DNA of 64,000 nucleotides, taken from assembly GCF_022376445.1 (NCBI RefSeq), contig NW_025955013.1, positions 186,001-250,000 of the forward strand, read 5' to 3'. Position 1 is the first letter of the stretch. Every line of letters starts with the position of its first letter. The stretch is from Fomitopsis serialis. Its lineage: Eukaryota; Basidiomycota; Agaricomycetes; Polyporales; Fomitopsidaceae. Below are positions 1-11,563 of the stretch, in pieces. The notes below the pieces were generated by a model that was given only the letters and a program-made list of their open reading frames with translations, was not told where the DNA came from and ran no database searches. The translations under genes and the position numbers were made by a program.

Positions 1-1407
1 GGTCAGGTTGTCACGGACAAGCTCCGAGACGAAGCTTTGTGTATACTCATACATGCCAACATTGGTAATGCGACGCACGCCACATCCGCGTCGCTAGTGG
101 AACACTAATGCGGCTTCATAGACCGGACGACGTCGGCAACATCCACCGTTGGGATGATATCTAGCGACATGGATCGGCTGACGTCGCTGCTCAAGTTGTC
201 GAAAGGTGATTGATCCGAAGTGATGGTGTTCTTTTTGGCACTCACACACGGCGACTAGACCTCGGGAGTAGTAATCAGTACACTGCTTGGGTTCTTGGTA
301 AGTGTCGGCCTTTTTGCTCATTTATGCGCGCAATAAGAACAACTTTTCAGGACGGGTGATGTGCCTTTTCGGTATGTACACCTACGCAATGATCGACAAG
401 ACGAGTGACATAACTCGAAAATGTTAGCTAATGACAGATACCTCAACTTCTTTGGCCAAAAGGTTGCGCGTCTCGATCGCCTTCAGAGCCTCTTTGACAA
501 CGACAACAGCACTCGGACGCCCTGGATACGCTCGTTTTCCGTCATTTTGTTTAACCATCCCCTAGCGCATCTGCGGAGTCTGGAGAAAGTGTGGATCGAT
601 GGTATCATCAATGCGAACTCCTGGGAGAGATTCGTCGCCGACCTGCGAAAGGAGTGGTTGGAAGCAGCGATCCCCGTACGTGCCCGGACTATCCACAGTC
701 CGACGTCAGCTAAGTCTGTGTACAGGCGGCGGTGCTGCTATGCGCAAATGTATCCTTCCTCGGTATCGCAGATGTCAACGCCAATGCTTCGCCGCAGCGG
801 ACGCCTGCGCAGATTACGAGCTTGGTGTCCACGATCGCCTGCGTCTTCTCTGCGATTATTGGCATGCAGCTGATCCGCCAGTACCGCGTGAAACCCAGGG
901 AGACAGCTGAGGAAGCCGTATGCACTACGTTCCTTCGTCATGAAATGCTCAGCTCACGACACGGTTTCATTCACAGGCTACGTACTTGCACGGCCAGTGG
1001 CGCGCTCGACTGGGCATGGAAACCCTCGCTATCGTGCATAGCCTTCCGCACGCATTGCTACTGTGGGCGTGAGTCTCATGTTCGCTTGCTCTTCTGCACG
1101 AGGGATGTCAATGCTACTTCCTAGGGTCCTTGCGTTCATGGCAGCGCTCGCGCTTGAATGCTTCGGCTGGCAGGACAAGCCTACAGTGATCGCAACCGCT
1201 GTTGCTTGGGGTTTAGCGGCAATATCCACTGCGCTGTGCGTCCGCTCTTGCTGGGAGGGCAGCGTTGGTCATTCGCTGCATGATTGGGCGCTCCAGGTGC
1301 GAAACAAGGTCGGCGACACGTTTGATGGCTCGTCGCAGCACACCAGGAGTGCATCGACCCCAGGCCTTCCCGACGATGATATTCGAGACGACGTTGTTGA
1401 AGTATAG
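1..1407 (+). CDS. WW/four-TM family membrane protein, copy 1 (5' end outside window)
   Basis: This is the C-terminal part of an unnamed fungal membrane protein present four times in the window. The first bases read VVTDKLRDEALCILIHANIG, matching TVTKELREEVLSILVYRNVG of copy 2. After short introns comes the family block FFGQKVARLDRLQSLF (from about 447), then the tryptophan-spaced motif VWIDGIINANSWERFVADL (about 590-650). Four hydrophobic segments follow: AAVLLCANVSFLGIADV (about 727), ITSLVSTIACVFSAIIGMQL (about 808), ALLLWAVLAFMAALALECF (joined across the intron ending near 1125), and VIATAVAWGLAAISTALCV (about 1185). The C-terminal tail is soluble, rich in serine and acidic residues, and ends at a TAG at 1405-1407. 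The WW-like N-terminus seen in the other copies lies upstream of the window. Function is unknown. Exon edges are hand-placed from GT/AG signals and the paralogues, so they may be off by a few bases. Confidence 0.72.
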
Positions 1408-2044
1408 ATTGTGCGCGAATGATCCGGTAGCAGTATGATGAAGGGCCCGTCACGATACACTCTTCGTGGCATTTTTACGTTCCGTTTAAGTATGCGTGTA
1501 TTGTATTGACCTCTGTATTGTTGTCTCTGTCCGTGTACCAAGTAGCCACTGTGGCAGGTTATGTATGTATCGTGATGTCTATGTCAATGCTCTGAGCTAT
1601 ACAGGCGCCGCGGAGGCGCACGCTCATAGCATTGTAATCTGAGGCTGGCCCAATCGTTCGCCTGCGCAGCGCGTTCAAACTGCTGACAGTGACGCAGGGG
1701 CCTCCGGCGGGCCAGTGCTGGCAGAGACGCTATTATACAATAATGAGTCATTTAATGAATATGCAACATACCTACATCTATCTGCCTGAGTTCTCGACGA
1801 AAATTTACACGACGGAGACAGTCTAACATCTTGTGCCAGGCAGTGCACAGTGATCCGTCGCCATGAGTAGTCACGGCACCGAACGTACTACGCAGCGTTG
1901 TACTTGCTTACCTAAAGCGGACACTAATAGGATCAAGATCTGATCTGAGATCGTGCATGTCGGCGAGCGCCACCGCTCCTACAGGTGTGGCTTACCTTCT
2001 ACCATCATGCCCTCCTGCTCATCGAGTTGAACACGCGACCAAAC
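1408..2044. other. Intergenic, no gene seen
   Basis: About 640 nt between the end of WW/TM copy 1 and the complex I protein gene. No long open frame and no match to the repeated families was seen. It presumably holds the 3' end of the upstream gene and the promoter of the next one. Confidence 0.5.
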
Positions 2045-3190
2045 ATGTCATTTATACGGCGGCTCTTTGAAAAGTTGAGGAGACCTGTAAGTACCCGCTT
2101 TCATCGACGATTGTGATAGGCATCGTCCGAGTGCTGGGCCCCGGAGGAGGGGGAGGAGCAGGCGTTGGCATCCGGGCATGATGGTACGCACTGTATTGAC
2201 CGTCACGGTGTAATTGTCGACATCTCCGCGATTTGCGTGTACTATGGACCCTGCGCGCATTGCCTGCGGCACGAGCCTTGCTTTTCTGACGCATACGGTG
2301 CGTGTCGTGCGGACGCATGTCCCACTGGTCTCCAGCGCGCTTCCTCACCGTGTCACCAGGTTCTCCCGAGTTCCTGTGATGTATACTACGCGCACAGGAT
2401 TTCTACTATTGGCTGATCAACATTTACAGACATATGCCGTAGGCAGAGACTTGGAGGTAAGGCTACCAGTGCGGCCCATTTCCCTTGGCGACTAAATTTC
2501 TCTATAGGGAACAAGTACTACGAGTATCCTAGTGTATCCAATGGTATGTCCTTGCTATATAAGTCAAGTTTTGACTCTATCGAACTAATTCGCGACAGAA
2601 ACCACACGAACAAAGCGAGTGGTAAAGTACAGGGCAGGCGCGGATATGTTGACCTACGTCGCTGGGAAGAGACGTCTTCCTGGTAAGACACCGCATGTAC
2701 TTCATTTGCTCGCCGAATGACACTCATGACCGCTCATCCATCAGTACAGTGGACAGCTTGGCTCACACACACGAGGATTCATCCACCAACAGTTGAGGTA
2801 TGCTGGCCCGCTGCTGACATATGCATGCCCTTCTGCATTCATTCACCCCACTTGAACTCCAGGAACTCCACGCCGACTTGGAACGCCAGCGGCGTGTTCT
2901 TCAAAACGCGGCGTTGATTGAGGCACGCGACCGCGAGGAGCGCGCTTTGCAGCTAAGAATGGCCGCGGCGGATCAAGGTGTGGCCGTAAATGCCCCAGCA
3001 GTAAGGGCTGCGAAACAAGAGGCCGCGGCGAGCCCGGTACAACCCGCAGGGCATCCGCCCTCTGCCTCGGACATTCATGTCACAAAGAAAGGTCTCAGCA
3101 AGTTCCGCCCGTTGGTCTGGGTCCCCAGATCACCCGCGCCATGTCAGACGAGCCTCAAGCCTGGAGCCCGCGTACAGTCCGAAGGGGCTA
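2045..3190 (+). CDS. NDUFAF2/NDUFA12-type mitochondrial complex I protein
   Basis: A multi-exon gene for a small mitochondrial protein of the NDUFA12/NDUFAF2 (mimitin) family, which is needed for assembly or structure of NADH:ubiquinone oxidoreductase. The first exon MSFIRRLFEKLRRP (2045-2086) looks like a short basic N-terminus. Family hallmarks follow on successive exons: YAVGRDLE (2430-2456), NKYYEYPSVSN (from about 2510), TRTKRVVKYRAGADM, and VQWTAWLTHTRIHPPTVE. The last motif is the counterpart of the tryptophan-rich EWEAWIRRTR block of human NDUFAF2. A charged helix (ELHADLERQRRVL) and an Ala/Pro-rich tail come next. The best end is SDEPQAWSPRTVRRG with stop TAG at 3188-3190, reached through a 62-nt intron starting near 3040. 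At the exon 2/3 junction the standard splice leaves the frame one base out between VGRDLE and NKYYEY; an indel or a sequencing error there would explain it. Intron 1, at about 343 nt, is unusually long here. Confidence 0.8.
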
Positions 3191-3752
3191 GCTCTGTTGC
3201 ATGTCTGTTGGTGATGACGAGCATTACATAGTAATCGAATGCCGATAATATGTAGAGTGAAGAGTAATCTACTCGGTGCCCGTTCAACCTCGTTTCCGGT
3301 GCCGTTGACCGAAGAAAGGTTATGACGCATAGTACTGCCATGTACATACGTTTACCCGCTTGGCAGGAATCGGTACATCAGCCACTAAGCCGCCTATATA
3401 CTACAGATTCACAATGGTGCTACGACTCGTCAGTCATCTTGCAACTTCGTTTCACAATGCCTGTTGATCAGTACTGTCTGATTACGTTCTGTGCATTCAC
3501 ATAGCACAGCACGGTGAGGATTGTATTCAGTATACAGTAAGTACCATACTTGAGCTTGAGCCAAGCCACCGAATCCGAGTCGGAGCGTTCCGGCGCTTAA
3601 TTGCACTTCTTCGATAACGTCTTCGGGCCTCATGCAGTGTTTTATATGTACTCAAGAAGTTGCTTGTGTACCACGACCATGTATCGCCTCTGAACCCTTA
3701 CGACGCTCCTCGGAACCTGCTTTTTGCCATTGATATATCACGAACCTCACGA
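3191..3752. other. Intergenic, no gene seen
   Basis: About 560 nt between the complex I protein gene and WW/TM copy 2. No supported gene is visible. An open frame starts upstream of the first in-frame ATG of copy 2, so the true start of that gene could lie a little further left. Confidence 0.4.
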
Positions 3753-6700
3753 ATGGCTATGCCAATTGTACAGTGGATTCGCACGCTCTTGCGGTTGCTC
3801 TTGTCTTCAAGACTTGTACGGCACTCTGCGCACGGCCTCTTACGCTTATGGCACTTTCTTAAGGACTGCTACACACGGACAACACAGGATGGCCGTTCAG
3901 ATTTCGGAGGAGAGGGTTCCTGTCGAGGGCGGCGGTTGACTTTGGACGGCAGACTTGGTGAGAGCGAACCTAGTGTCGTCTACGCGAGTAGGGAGCCCGT
4001 CTCGTTCCCTGCTGGGTACTTGGAGCAGGCGCGAAACTCGATGTATCTTAGTGCGGAGGGCAGTCGCCCCAACAGTCGACCTGCAAGTCGACCATCGTCG
4101 GCCTTGTTCCACCACTCGCAGAAGGGCAGCGAAGAGGACATCACATATCCCATCTCCGTTCAAACCGCCTCACAACCCTCTCGCAATAGCTCCCAGGTAT
4201 CCTTTGAATCCCACCAGTATCGTCCACGCGCTAGTATATACAGCGAACACCTTGCAGCGCCGTCGTCTCGGCCGTCTTCTCGTGCCTCGGTGCGCGCCAC
4301 AGACCACCGTCTCTCCGGGATAGTCACTGTTGCGGACGCACATCGTCGGAGAGGGAGATCTAGGTCCCGGGCGCGGTCCCAAGTACGCGCTCCTGCAGGC
4401 TCGCATCCGCGCCCCGAGTCCGTTCTCTCTGTGCATGGTGACAAAGCCTCCGTCCATAGTCGGTCCAATGTCGCGTCGCCAGCCAGGCCATCTCAACACC
4501 TACCCAACACGCATCCCCGCAGGTCGCAGAAAATATACCCAACCCTTCAAACACGTAGATATGAAAAAGGGTGAAGCTGTGGGTAATTACCCGTCGTAGC
4601 TGGTTTCCACACTGATGCGATCATGTTCACAGTGAGGAGTGCCCCTTTGAATTTGTTGTCGAACCTATGCAGACTACCTATCCCCTGTACGTACAGTCCC
4701 ATTGAACGCCCCTGGGTACCTGGATTCACATGCTATCCAGGGAACACGTACCTGTGGGCTGGGAAGGTCATACACACCCCGAAGGTGCTTTGTACTTCTA
4801 TAACAAGGACCGAGTAAGTACAGCCTTCCCGTCTCTGCCAACCTTACTGAGGCTTACCCACTAGAAAACATATACCGAGGCGTGGCTCTGCGATCCCGAT
4901 ATCTTAGAAGAGATCGAGGACTTCGCGGCGCGGCTGGACGAAGCAGTGCAGCTGTTAGGTTACACACTGCCGCCTGAGACGGAACTTGTGCTCGAGCTAG
5001 AGCAGATACCAAAGGAAGCAGGACCCGTCACTGATCTGGAGTCTGGTAAACCTTCCAAACATTATTGGACATACTACTATGTAAACCATGCCGAGCGGGT
5101 GCTGTTCTGGGTACATTCATACAAGGTCTCGAACGAGCTGGAGGACCTCAGAGGCTACACTCTGCATCGCATATCAGTGGGTTCCATCGTTATGTGTTCC
5201 ATTTCAGGGCGAAGTTGACATCTTCGCAACAAAACAGAACACGGATCGAATCATACTATTGGTAAACCACAGTGGCAGTGTGTGTGGTAACTTCTCCTGC
5301 GTGGGTAGGCTGATTCTTATGACGATTGTTTTAGTTTAGTGTTGCAACTCCGCTGACTCGAACGTGCATAGGAAGCATTTTGAGTACTTCCCAATCCAAC
5401 AAACCGTCACGAAGGAACTCAGAGAAGAAGTACTCAGTATACTCGTGTACAGGAACGTCGGTGAGGTCGCTTTTTCTTCTGCTGTGACAGCAGTGCTGAT
5501 GCTAGATTGTTCTATGAGACCAACTCTCGTCTGCTGCGTCCACCGTCAATATGAAAGCCGATGACCTCCAGACGCTAGCGTCCATGATCAAGACGACAAA
5601 GAGTTGGTCATTTGGTGTTCTATCGAGTCAACCGGTGGCTCATCCATCTGTACAGGTCTCGGATCGAATCGATACACTGCCTGCGCTATTGGTGAGTCCT
5701 GTTCCATACATCTTGTCATTGTGGCGTTGACCACAATACCAGGACGTCTCATGTGCCTGTTCGGTATGTGACCGGTATAGTTGGATGCCCGGCAGGTGAC
5801 TGAGGTACTTGCAGCGCATGACAGGTATCATTATTTCCACGGCCAGAAGGTCGCACGTCTCGACAGGTACCAGAGTCTCTTTGAGACGGGCAAGGGAAGC
5901 GAACAGCCCTTGCTGCACTACTATCCCCTCTCCTCTTCAATGCACCGGAGGTCCATCTGCGGTCGCTAGAGAGGATATGGATTGATCAGATCATCAATGA
6001 GATCGCCTGGACGCAGTTCATCCACAAGCTCCAGACAGACTGGCAGGAGGCCGTACTCACAGTCAGTCACACGTCGTCGGTCGATGTCCGTGTACTCACT
6101 ATGGAAACAGGCGACAGTGTTACTGAACGCCAACATATCATTTATGACCATAAATGACGTTGATAGTGGCGACGGTACTCGGACACCGGCGCAAATAGCA
6201 AGTTTCGTGTCCACCATTGCTAGTATCGCCGCCACAGTGATTGGTATGCTACTGGTCCGACAATACCGAGTCAAGCCCAAGGAGACAGCTACGGATGCGG
6301 TAAGCTACGCCTTCACCGCGAGAGCGTTCCGTTCTAATCGGCGACATAGGTGACGTATCTGACAAGTAGAAGGCACCCGAAACTCGGTTTGGAGACACTG
6401 GCCATCATGTATAGTTTGCCGTATGCGCTTCTCATGTGGGCGTAAGTGCTGAGATCGACAAACCGCACTGTGTGTGGATGATGCTAATCATTCCACACGA
6501 TTATAGGGTGGTGACGTTCCTGGTTGCCTTCGCGCTGGAGTGCTTCCACGACCGTGACATCCCAACTATCACGGTAACCGCGACGACGTGGGGATTGGCG
6601 GCGATGCTGCTCGTCCTGTGCCTCTACACGGTTTGGGAGGGCGGCGACATCTCCGTGCATCAGTGGCTGCGCGACGTATGGGAGAGCGCGTGCGACCGTG

Positions 6701-6819
6701 TACGGAGAGTCCGCGATCGGGTTACACGGAAGAGGAAGGACGAAGAGGAAAAGGCCGATCCAACATCGAGTCCATCGAGCGATACCGCCGCTCCAGATAT
6801 TGCTATGGAAGAATGCTGA
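3753..6819 (+). CDS. WW/four-TM family membrane protein, copy 2
   Basis: This is the most complete member of the repeated family. The first in-frame ATG (MAMPIVQWIRTLLRLLLSS, 3753) opens a hydrophobic/basic segment. A long Ser/Arg/Pro-rich low-complexity region with repeated RPSS and RSRS runs to about 4570. Near 4752 comes a WW-like motif, VPVGWEGHTHPEGALYFYNK, followed by AWLCDPDILEEIEDF and the block LPPETELVLELEQIP. The later part has FHGQKVARLDRYQSLFE (about 5838), IWIDQIINEIAWTQFIHKL (about 5970), four hydrophobic segments (about 6115, 6200, 6415-6540 and 6570-6635), and a basic then acidic tail ending MEEC at 6819. The frame changes by one near 5925, between the ARLDR block and LFNAPEVHLRSLERIW, with no clear intron there. 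The copy is therefore either broken or carries a sequence error. N-terminal exon structure is approximate. Confidence 0.65.
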
Positions 6820-8920
6820 TGGCAAGGATTCGGGCGCTGCTCGGGCATGTATAGTTGGGCGGTGACCACGACATCGCCATCGCCTATACTCAGGAGCATT
6901 CGGCAACTACGACATATTTAGGTTCTGTGCATATTGGTATTCATGACGGACTCGGAAGTGACAAACGGAGTGGCGATTACCACAGGCTATGTATGTATTA
7001 TACGATCTATTGTACGCAACGCTGTCATTGCTATTGGGCAACGCGTCATTGGATTGGCGTTGCCTGCTTTCTGTCAAGCCCTTGCATTATATACGAGTAA
7101 ATACGAGGGCACAGTGGTGTTACGCAATCCCTCATGACGAATAAAGGAAGACCAGGTGCCGATTTTGAGATGAACATTTTGAGTTTGTCTACGTATGGGG
7201 TGGTGGCCAGTCCACAACGCGGCGTGCCTTAGCAGTGTGTCTCGATCGTCATCGGGTCATGCATAACACACCTCGAACGTCCTATTCCTAGGCTGCGGCT
7301 CCATCGAGTGTGGGTGCTGAGGCCGTGAGGTGGCTAGCCATGATGCATGAAACCTCGAAGCCCCTGTGCCCCGTGCTCCCAAACCCTCAAACCCACTCCA
7401 GATCGCGAAGCTGCTCACGCAAGTGTGACAACCCAAGGCACATACATCGATCCATATGCAGTTAAGATGCGCCGCTGTCGTAGAATAATGGCTGCACGGT
7501 GTCCGGTCTGGAATTCTTAAAAAATGCTGTGCGAAATTGACCGTCGACGTGGAGTCCGGCCTACTAAATCGCTCCCTCCGACGTGAAATTTCATTCAGTG
7601 GATGGTCTAGATTCCATAATACATTGTAAGTTACATTCGACACCTTCCTCGGCCCTGTAGACTATCTTCTGGAAGGCACAGGTATAAACGAAGGATTTGC
7701 ATGCTCAACGCCTAATATTCGTGTTCTTTGTACCACTGGATGTGTTCTGTTTGATAGGTCCGCGGGGTTTCCACTCGTCGTAGTCGTCGGCCGAGCTCGG
7801 GCTGCGAGAATTGTCAATCGGGGGTGAAAAAATACCTGACACCGTTTGACGGGACAGACGTACGCAGTGCTCGGAGGTTCAATACTAACGGGGGTCAAGT
7901 GAGCTGATACTGCCGACTCCTCCGGCAGACCTACGTACCTCGAGGACACATGCGATGTCGGTCCTGCATCGTCTTTCGACGCCGGCTCGACTCGTGTAGA
8001 CGTCGCTCCGCCGAGATCCTGGGGCTGGGTATCACTGCGGAGTCGCCGTCTGGGTTCGTGAATCCATGACTATAAGGATGCCATCTCGTACCTCTGGCGG
8101 TCAGACATCTTAATACGCGTATGCCGTGTATTGAGGGGGTGCGATTGGTGCGAGTGCGCAAGTGAGGGGCTTTGACGAAATCGACGACACGATCATATCC
8201 GAAAGCGATAGGAATCCACCGCGCTCCGAGTCAGGCGTCTGCACTAAGTTCAATGTCGCCTCCCATGTGGAGTCTACCACGAGTCTCTTTTGCCCCTCGT
8301 ACGCGTACTTGTCTCATAGGCAATGCTGTGGATGCTCGTGCTTCACTGACAGTTGTTGAAATGTACCAGAAAGGCGAGTCGACGAGTACAGGCAGGGGCA
8401 GTCCTCTCGAGGCTATCCAAGCGGTGACACGCTTGTGACCCGTCAATGAGCGCTCAGCGGGGTGGATAGGCTGTGTGACACCCTTCGGCGGCTGACCCTA
8501 CAGATCTCAGATCTGCACAGCTGGTTGGCAGTTGCCTGGTGTTCCGGGCCATCGTAGCCGCCACGTCCAAAGTTACTAAAGGCCGTCTTTCTTGCTCGTT
8601 GCAAGCCCACCATCGGCCATTTGACATGCAGACCTCGCCATCCAACGTTACCGGCGACTCTCACAAGCACGCGCTGCCCGCGGGTGCTCTCGAACCAACT
8701 ACTGTGCTGCGATGTGGTCGGTATGATGCGAAGAAAGCCAGGTACGTTTTCTTGAACCATTGCAAGTGGCATCTCTCAACGCTAGTATCCCAGGGTATCG
8801 CCGGGGCATACGAGTATTAAAGTAGGCCTGTACTCCTCGGGGAGGGAACCCGAGTGAGTGGATCAGCTTGTCGCGTCAAAGACACTGTGAGCTCAGCGTT
8901 TGCTTTTGTCTAGACCTCAG
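6820..8920. other. Long spacer between WW/TM copies 2 and 3; may hold the 5' exons of copy 3
   Basis: About 2.1 kb with only short open frames. By analogy with copies 2 and 4, a Ser/Pro-rich N-terminal exon for copy 3 should lie to the left of 8921. Short frames from about 8162 to 8820 are candidates, but none can be joined with confidence. The rest, 6820-8160, shows no gene. Confidence 0.35.
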
Positions 8921-10451
8921 TACTTGCCGCCCTTTTGGTCTGCTCACACACACCCCGAAGGGCAACGCTACTTCGTCCGGGAGTCTAGGCCTCGGATTAT
9001 CACGGAGGCGAATCTCTGCTCATCCGCTATGCAAGAAATTGTGGCCACGTGGATCGAAGCGGTAGAACGGCTTTGCATCGAGCAGCAAATCACTCTTCCT
9101 GATGACACGGAGCTTTACCTCGAACCGAATGAGGACTCGGGTTCCTGCCGTTACTACGCGGTTGACTATCCCAGCCGCGTTGTCTTTTGGCTAGAAGAGG
9201 CGTCCAGTGATGTCTTGGACCTGCCAGCGACCGTCACCGACTCGCATCTTCGGATTGCGTTGGAGGAACACTACTGGACTCATGTGGAATACTTCTCGAT
9301 GCATCGTTGTCGGGAACTGGACTTGTCCCTGGAACAGCTCAAGTCCATCCTGCTGCACGCACGGGTGGATCAGATGACCTCTGCAACGTCCACCTTCCCC
9401 TATAATGCCGCTGAGTGTTCAGGATTTCTGGATGTTGTCAAGGCTGCCCAAGGTACGTGTGGCGAAGTGGATGTACGGTCGTAGCTGAACTGTGCGTCAG
9501 AATGCGCCCCTGATGGCCACATCGTGGCGACTATTGCTCGTCTATGGAACGTCATCTGTGAGTGAAGTTTCCAAGGTCTTCAGTGTGCAGAAGCTGAACA
9601 GTCGATTTCTAGTACATCATAGATTCACAGTCCACTACGGCGAGGAACATGCGCGCCTTTCGAGAGATCAGTCGATACTGGACTGTCCTGCGACGACTCC
9701 GTCATGCATCTTCCGAGCTCTTTCGCGTCTTTGTTTCAGAATACCAGAAGCGAACGTGCACGAGTTCGACCAGCTCTACGTTGACAACCTCGTCTACGTC
9801 GAGCCGTGGCGCAAAGCCATGAAAGCGCACAGAGGAGACTGGCTCCTACACGCCTCTTGGGCCCTCGCCTTGCTGATGTACGCATCTCTCTTTGGATAGC
9901 CGGTTACCGCCCGCTGACTCAACAGCGTCCTAGTGTTGACGTTCTATCGCTCATCGTTCCACGGGCCTCTCGCCATCTGGCGTTAGCGTCTATGCTCTTC
10001 TGCAACATGTCTCTCATGTCGGCGGTCATCCTGTCCATGAGACATCAATGGGCCACAACCTCCGACGCCTCGGATGCCGTACGTCTGCACCGTTTCATGT
10101 GACAGTGGCCGTCCCTTATTAAAGCAATGATCCCCGCAGGCGTCCTACCTCAACGAGGCGCAGCGAGAGTCGTCCGGCTTCTGCTGGACGGCGTTCGCAT
10201 TTAGCCTTCCGAAGGCGCTCTTCCTCTGGGCGCTGGTCCTGTCGTCTATGCAGGGCTTCGTGTGGCTCGCGGTCGTGGCCGACGTATATGCACTTGTTGC
10301 GTACCATTCCTCCTGGTTGTTGTCGGTCTGTGCAGTGGTGCGCTCCCGTGTACACGGGAGTTGCCCGGTGCACAATTGTTCGCACGTCTTCGAGATGTCG
10401 CCAGCAGGCGACACCAGGCGAAGGCGGACGACGAGTGTGCTGTGTAGGTAA
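8921..10451 (+). CDS. WW/four-TM family membrane protein, copy 3 (5' exon unresolved)
   Basis: The recognisable part starts after a CAG acceptor at 8920 with YLPPFWSAHTHPEGQRYFV, the same WW-like motif as copies 2 and 4. It continues through LPDDTELYLEPNEDSG, RVVFWLEEASSDVLDLP and HYWTHVEYFSMHRCREL. Farther on are YGEEHARLSRDQSIL (about 9640) and LYVDNLVYVEPWRKAM (about 9775), the family's ARL-R-S and tryptophan-spaced motifs. Hydrophobic segments follow: HASWALALLMYASLF (about 9850), LASMLFCNMSLMSAVIL (about 9985), ALFLWALVLSSMQGFVWLAV (about 10215), and VYALVAYHSSWLLSVCAVV (about 10285). The protein ends RTTSVLCR with TAA at 10449-10451. It is more diverged than copies 1 and 2. The splice joining the first and second hydrophobic segments was not settled by hand. 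Confidence 0.6.
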
Positions 10452-11563
10452 CAAAAATGATATACCCGTACTCCCCGTTTGGATTGAATTGACAGTTAAC
10501 TCGACATTACGCAAGATACCCAGGGTGTATGATACGTGGTTGGCAGACACGCATAGACATGTACTGTATCTCTATCATCGTTTAATGGAGCTTTATCTTT
10601 GACTAAAAATTCCCGGTCCCCTCCATGATGTTGTCAGAAGTGTGGTCAGGTGCCGGAGCCAACGAAGCCAAAAGGAAGATCGGAACCGCGTCGACATTCC
10701 CAGGCCAGATCGGTTGCAATACTCGGCTTCACTTTCTTGCTGTGCACCGAACTTTGTATGCACTGCTGCCCTCGAGCGAGAAGTGCTTGAGCTACAACAC
10801 AGGTGAGTGGCTGAAGGCTGTGAACAAGGACGCGGGACTGACAACAAGGATATAGTGTATGTAGCGGATTGGTCCATGCACATTTCAGGCTAGTCTGACT
10901 CTGAGCCATGGTCGTGCCTGCGGGCGACGGTAGTTGACAGCCTGATCATTACGTGCGGGTTTCTTACCTCCACTGGGCTTCGTGCGCTCTACCTCCTGCT
11001 ATGTCATGGCATTTCGGTATGTCATCATTGCAAACTAAGTCCGATTTGTAACACCACTGAATTGTGCTCACGAAAACATTGCAGCGTCAGCCACCAGCAG
11101 AAGATCCGAACAAGTCGAAGCTAGTCAGGACCACAGTGACAGAAGCTAATGTTAGCATGGAATATCAGGCCACACAGGCGGTCCGTCCTTGTTCTCATTT
11201 CATCCTATCAAGCTCGCCATTCATTTCCGACTTTCACACAGTATTTCAAGATAGGCTTCTGTCTCTATTCGGACGGATTCTGCGCGGCGAAGCCCGTGTG
11301 GCCTCGCGCTGCACGCAGCATTATCTCAGAAGCACCGTGCGCGTGGCGGGATCGCTATGGGAGCGCCGCGGGGCTGCCATCCTGGACGTCTGTCGCATCT
11401 CACGTCACCTCGTCGCCCAGCGATCCCTGTTCGAAACAGAATGGCAATCCGCGCGCGGGTGGATCGTTTCGGCGTTGGTGGCGGTTGCCTTCGTGCTGCG
11501 GACGTCGGGGACGTGCGTATATAATGGAGGGACGACGGCCTGCCAGGAGTCCCCCATAGCACA
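10452..11563. other. Spacer before the metacaspase array
   Basis: About 1.1 kb with short, overlapping open frames on both strands and no family match. Its right end carries the likely promoter of the first metacaspase copy, including a TATATAAT element at about 11518. Confidence 0.4.
11517..11525 (+). promoter_or_regulatory. Putative TATA element of metacaspase copy 1
   Basis: The stretch GTATATAAT lies about 40-45 nt upstream of the ATG at 11564, a spacing compatible with a core promoter and very short leader. It rests on sequence match and position only. Confidence 0.4.
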
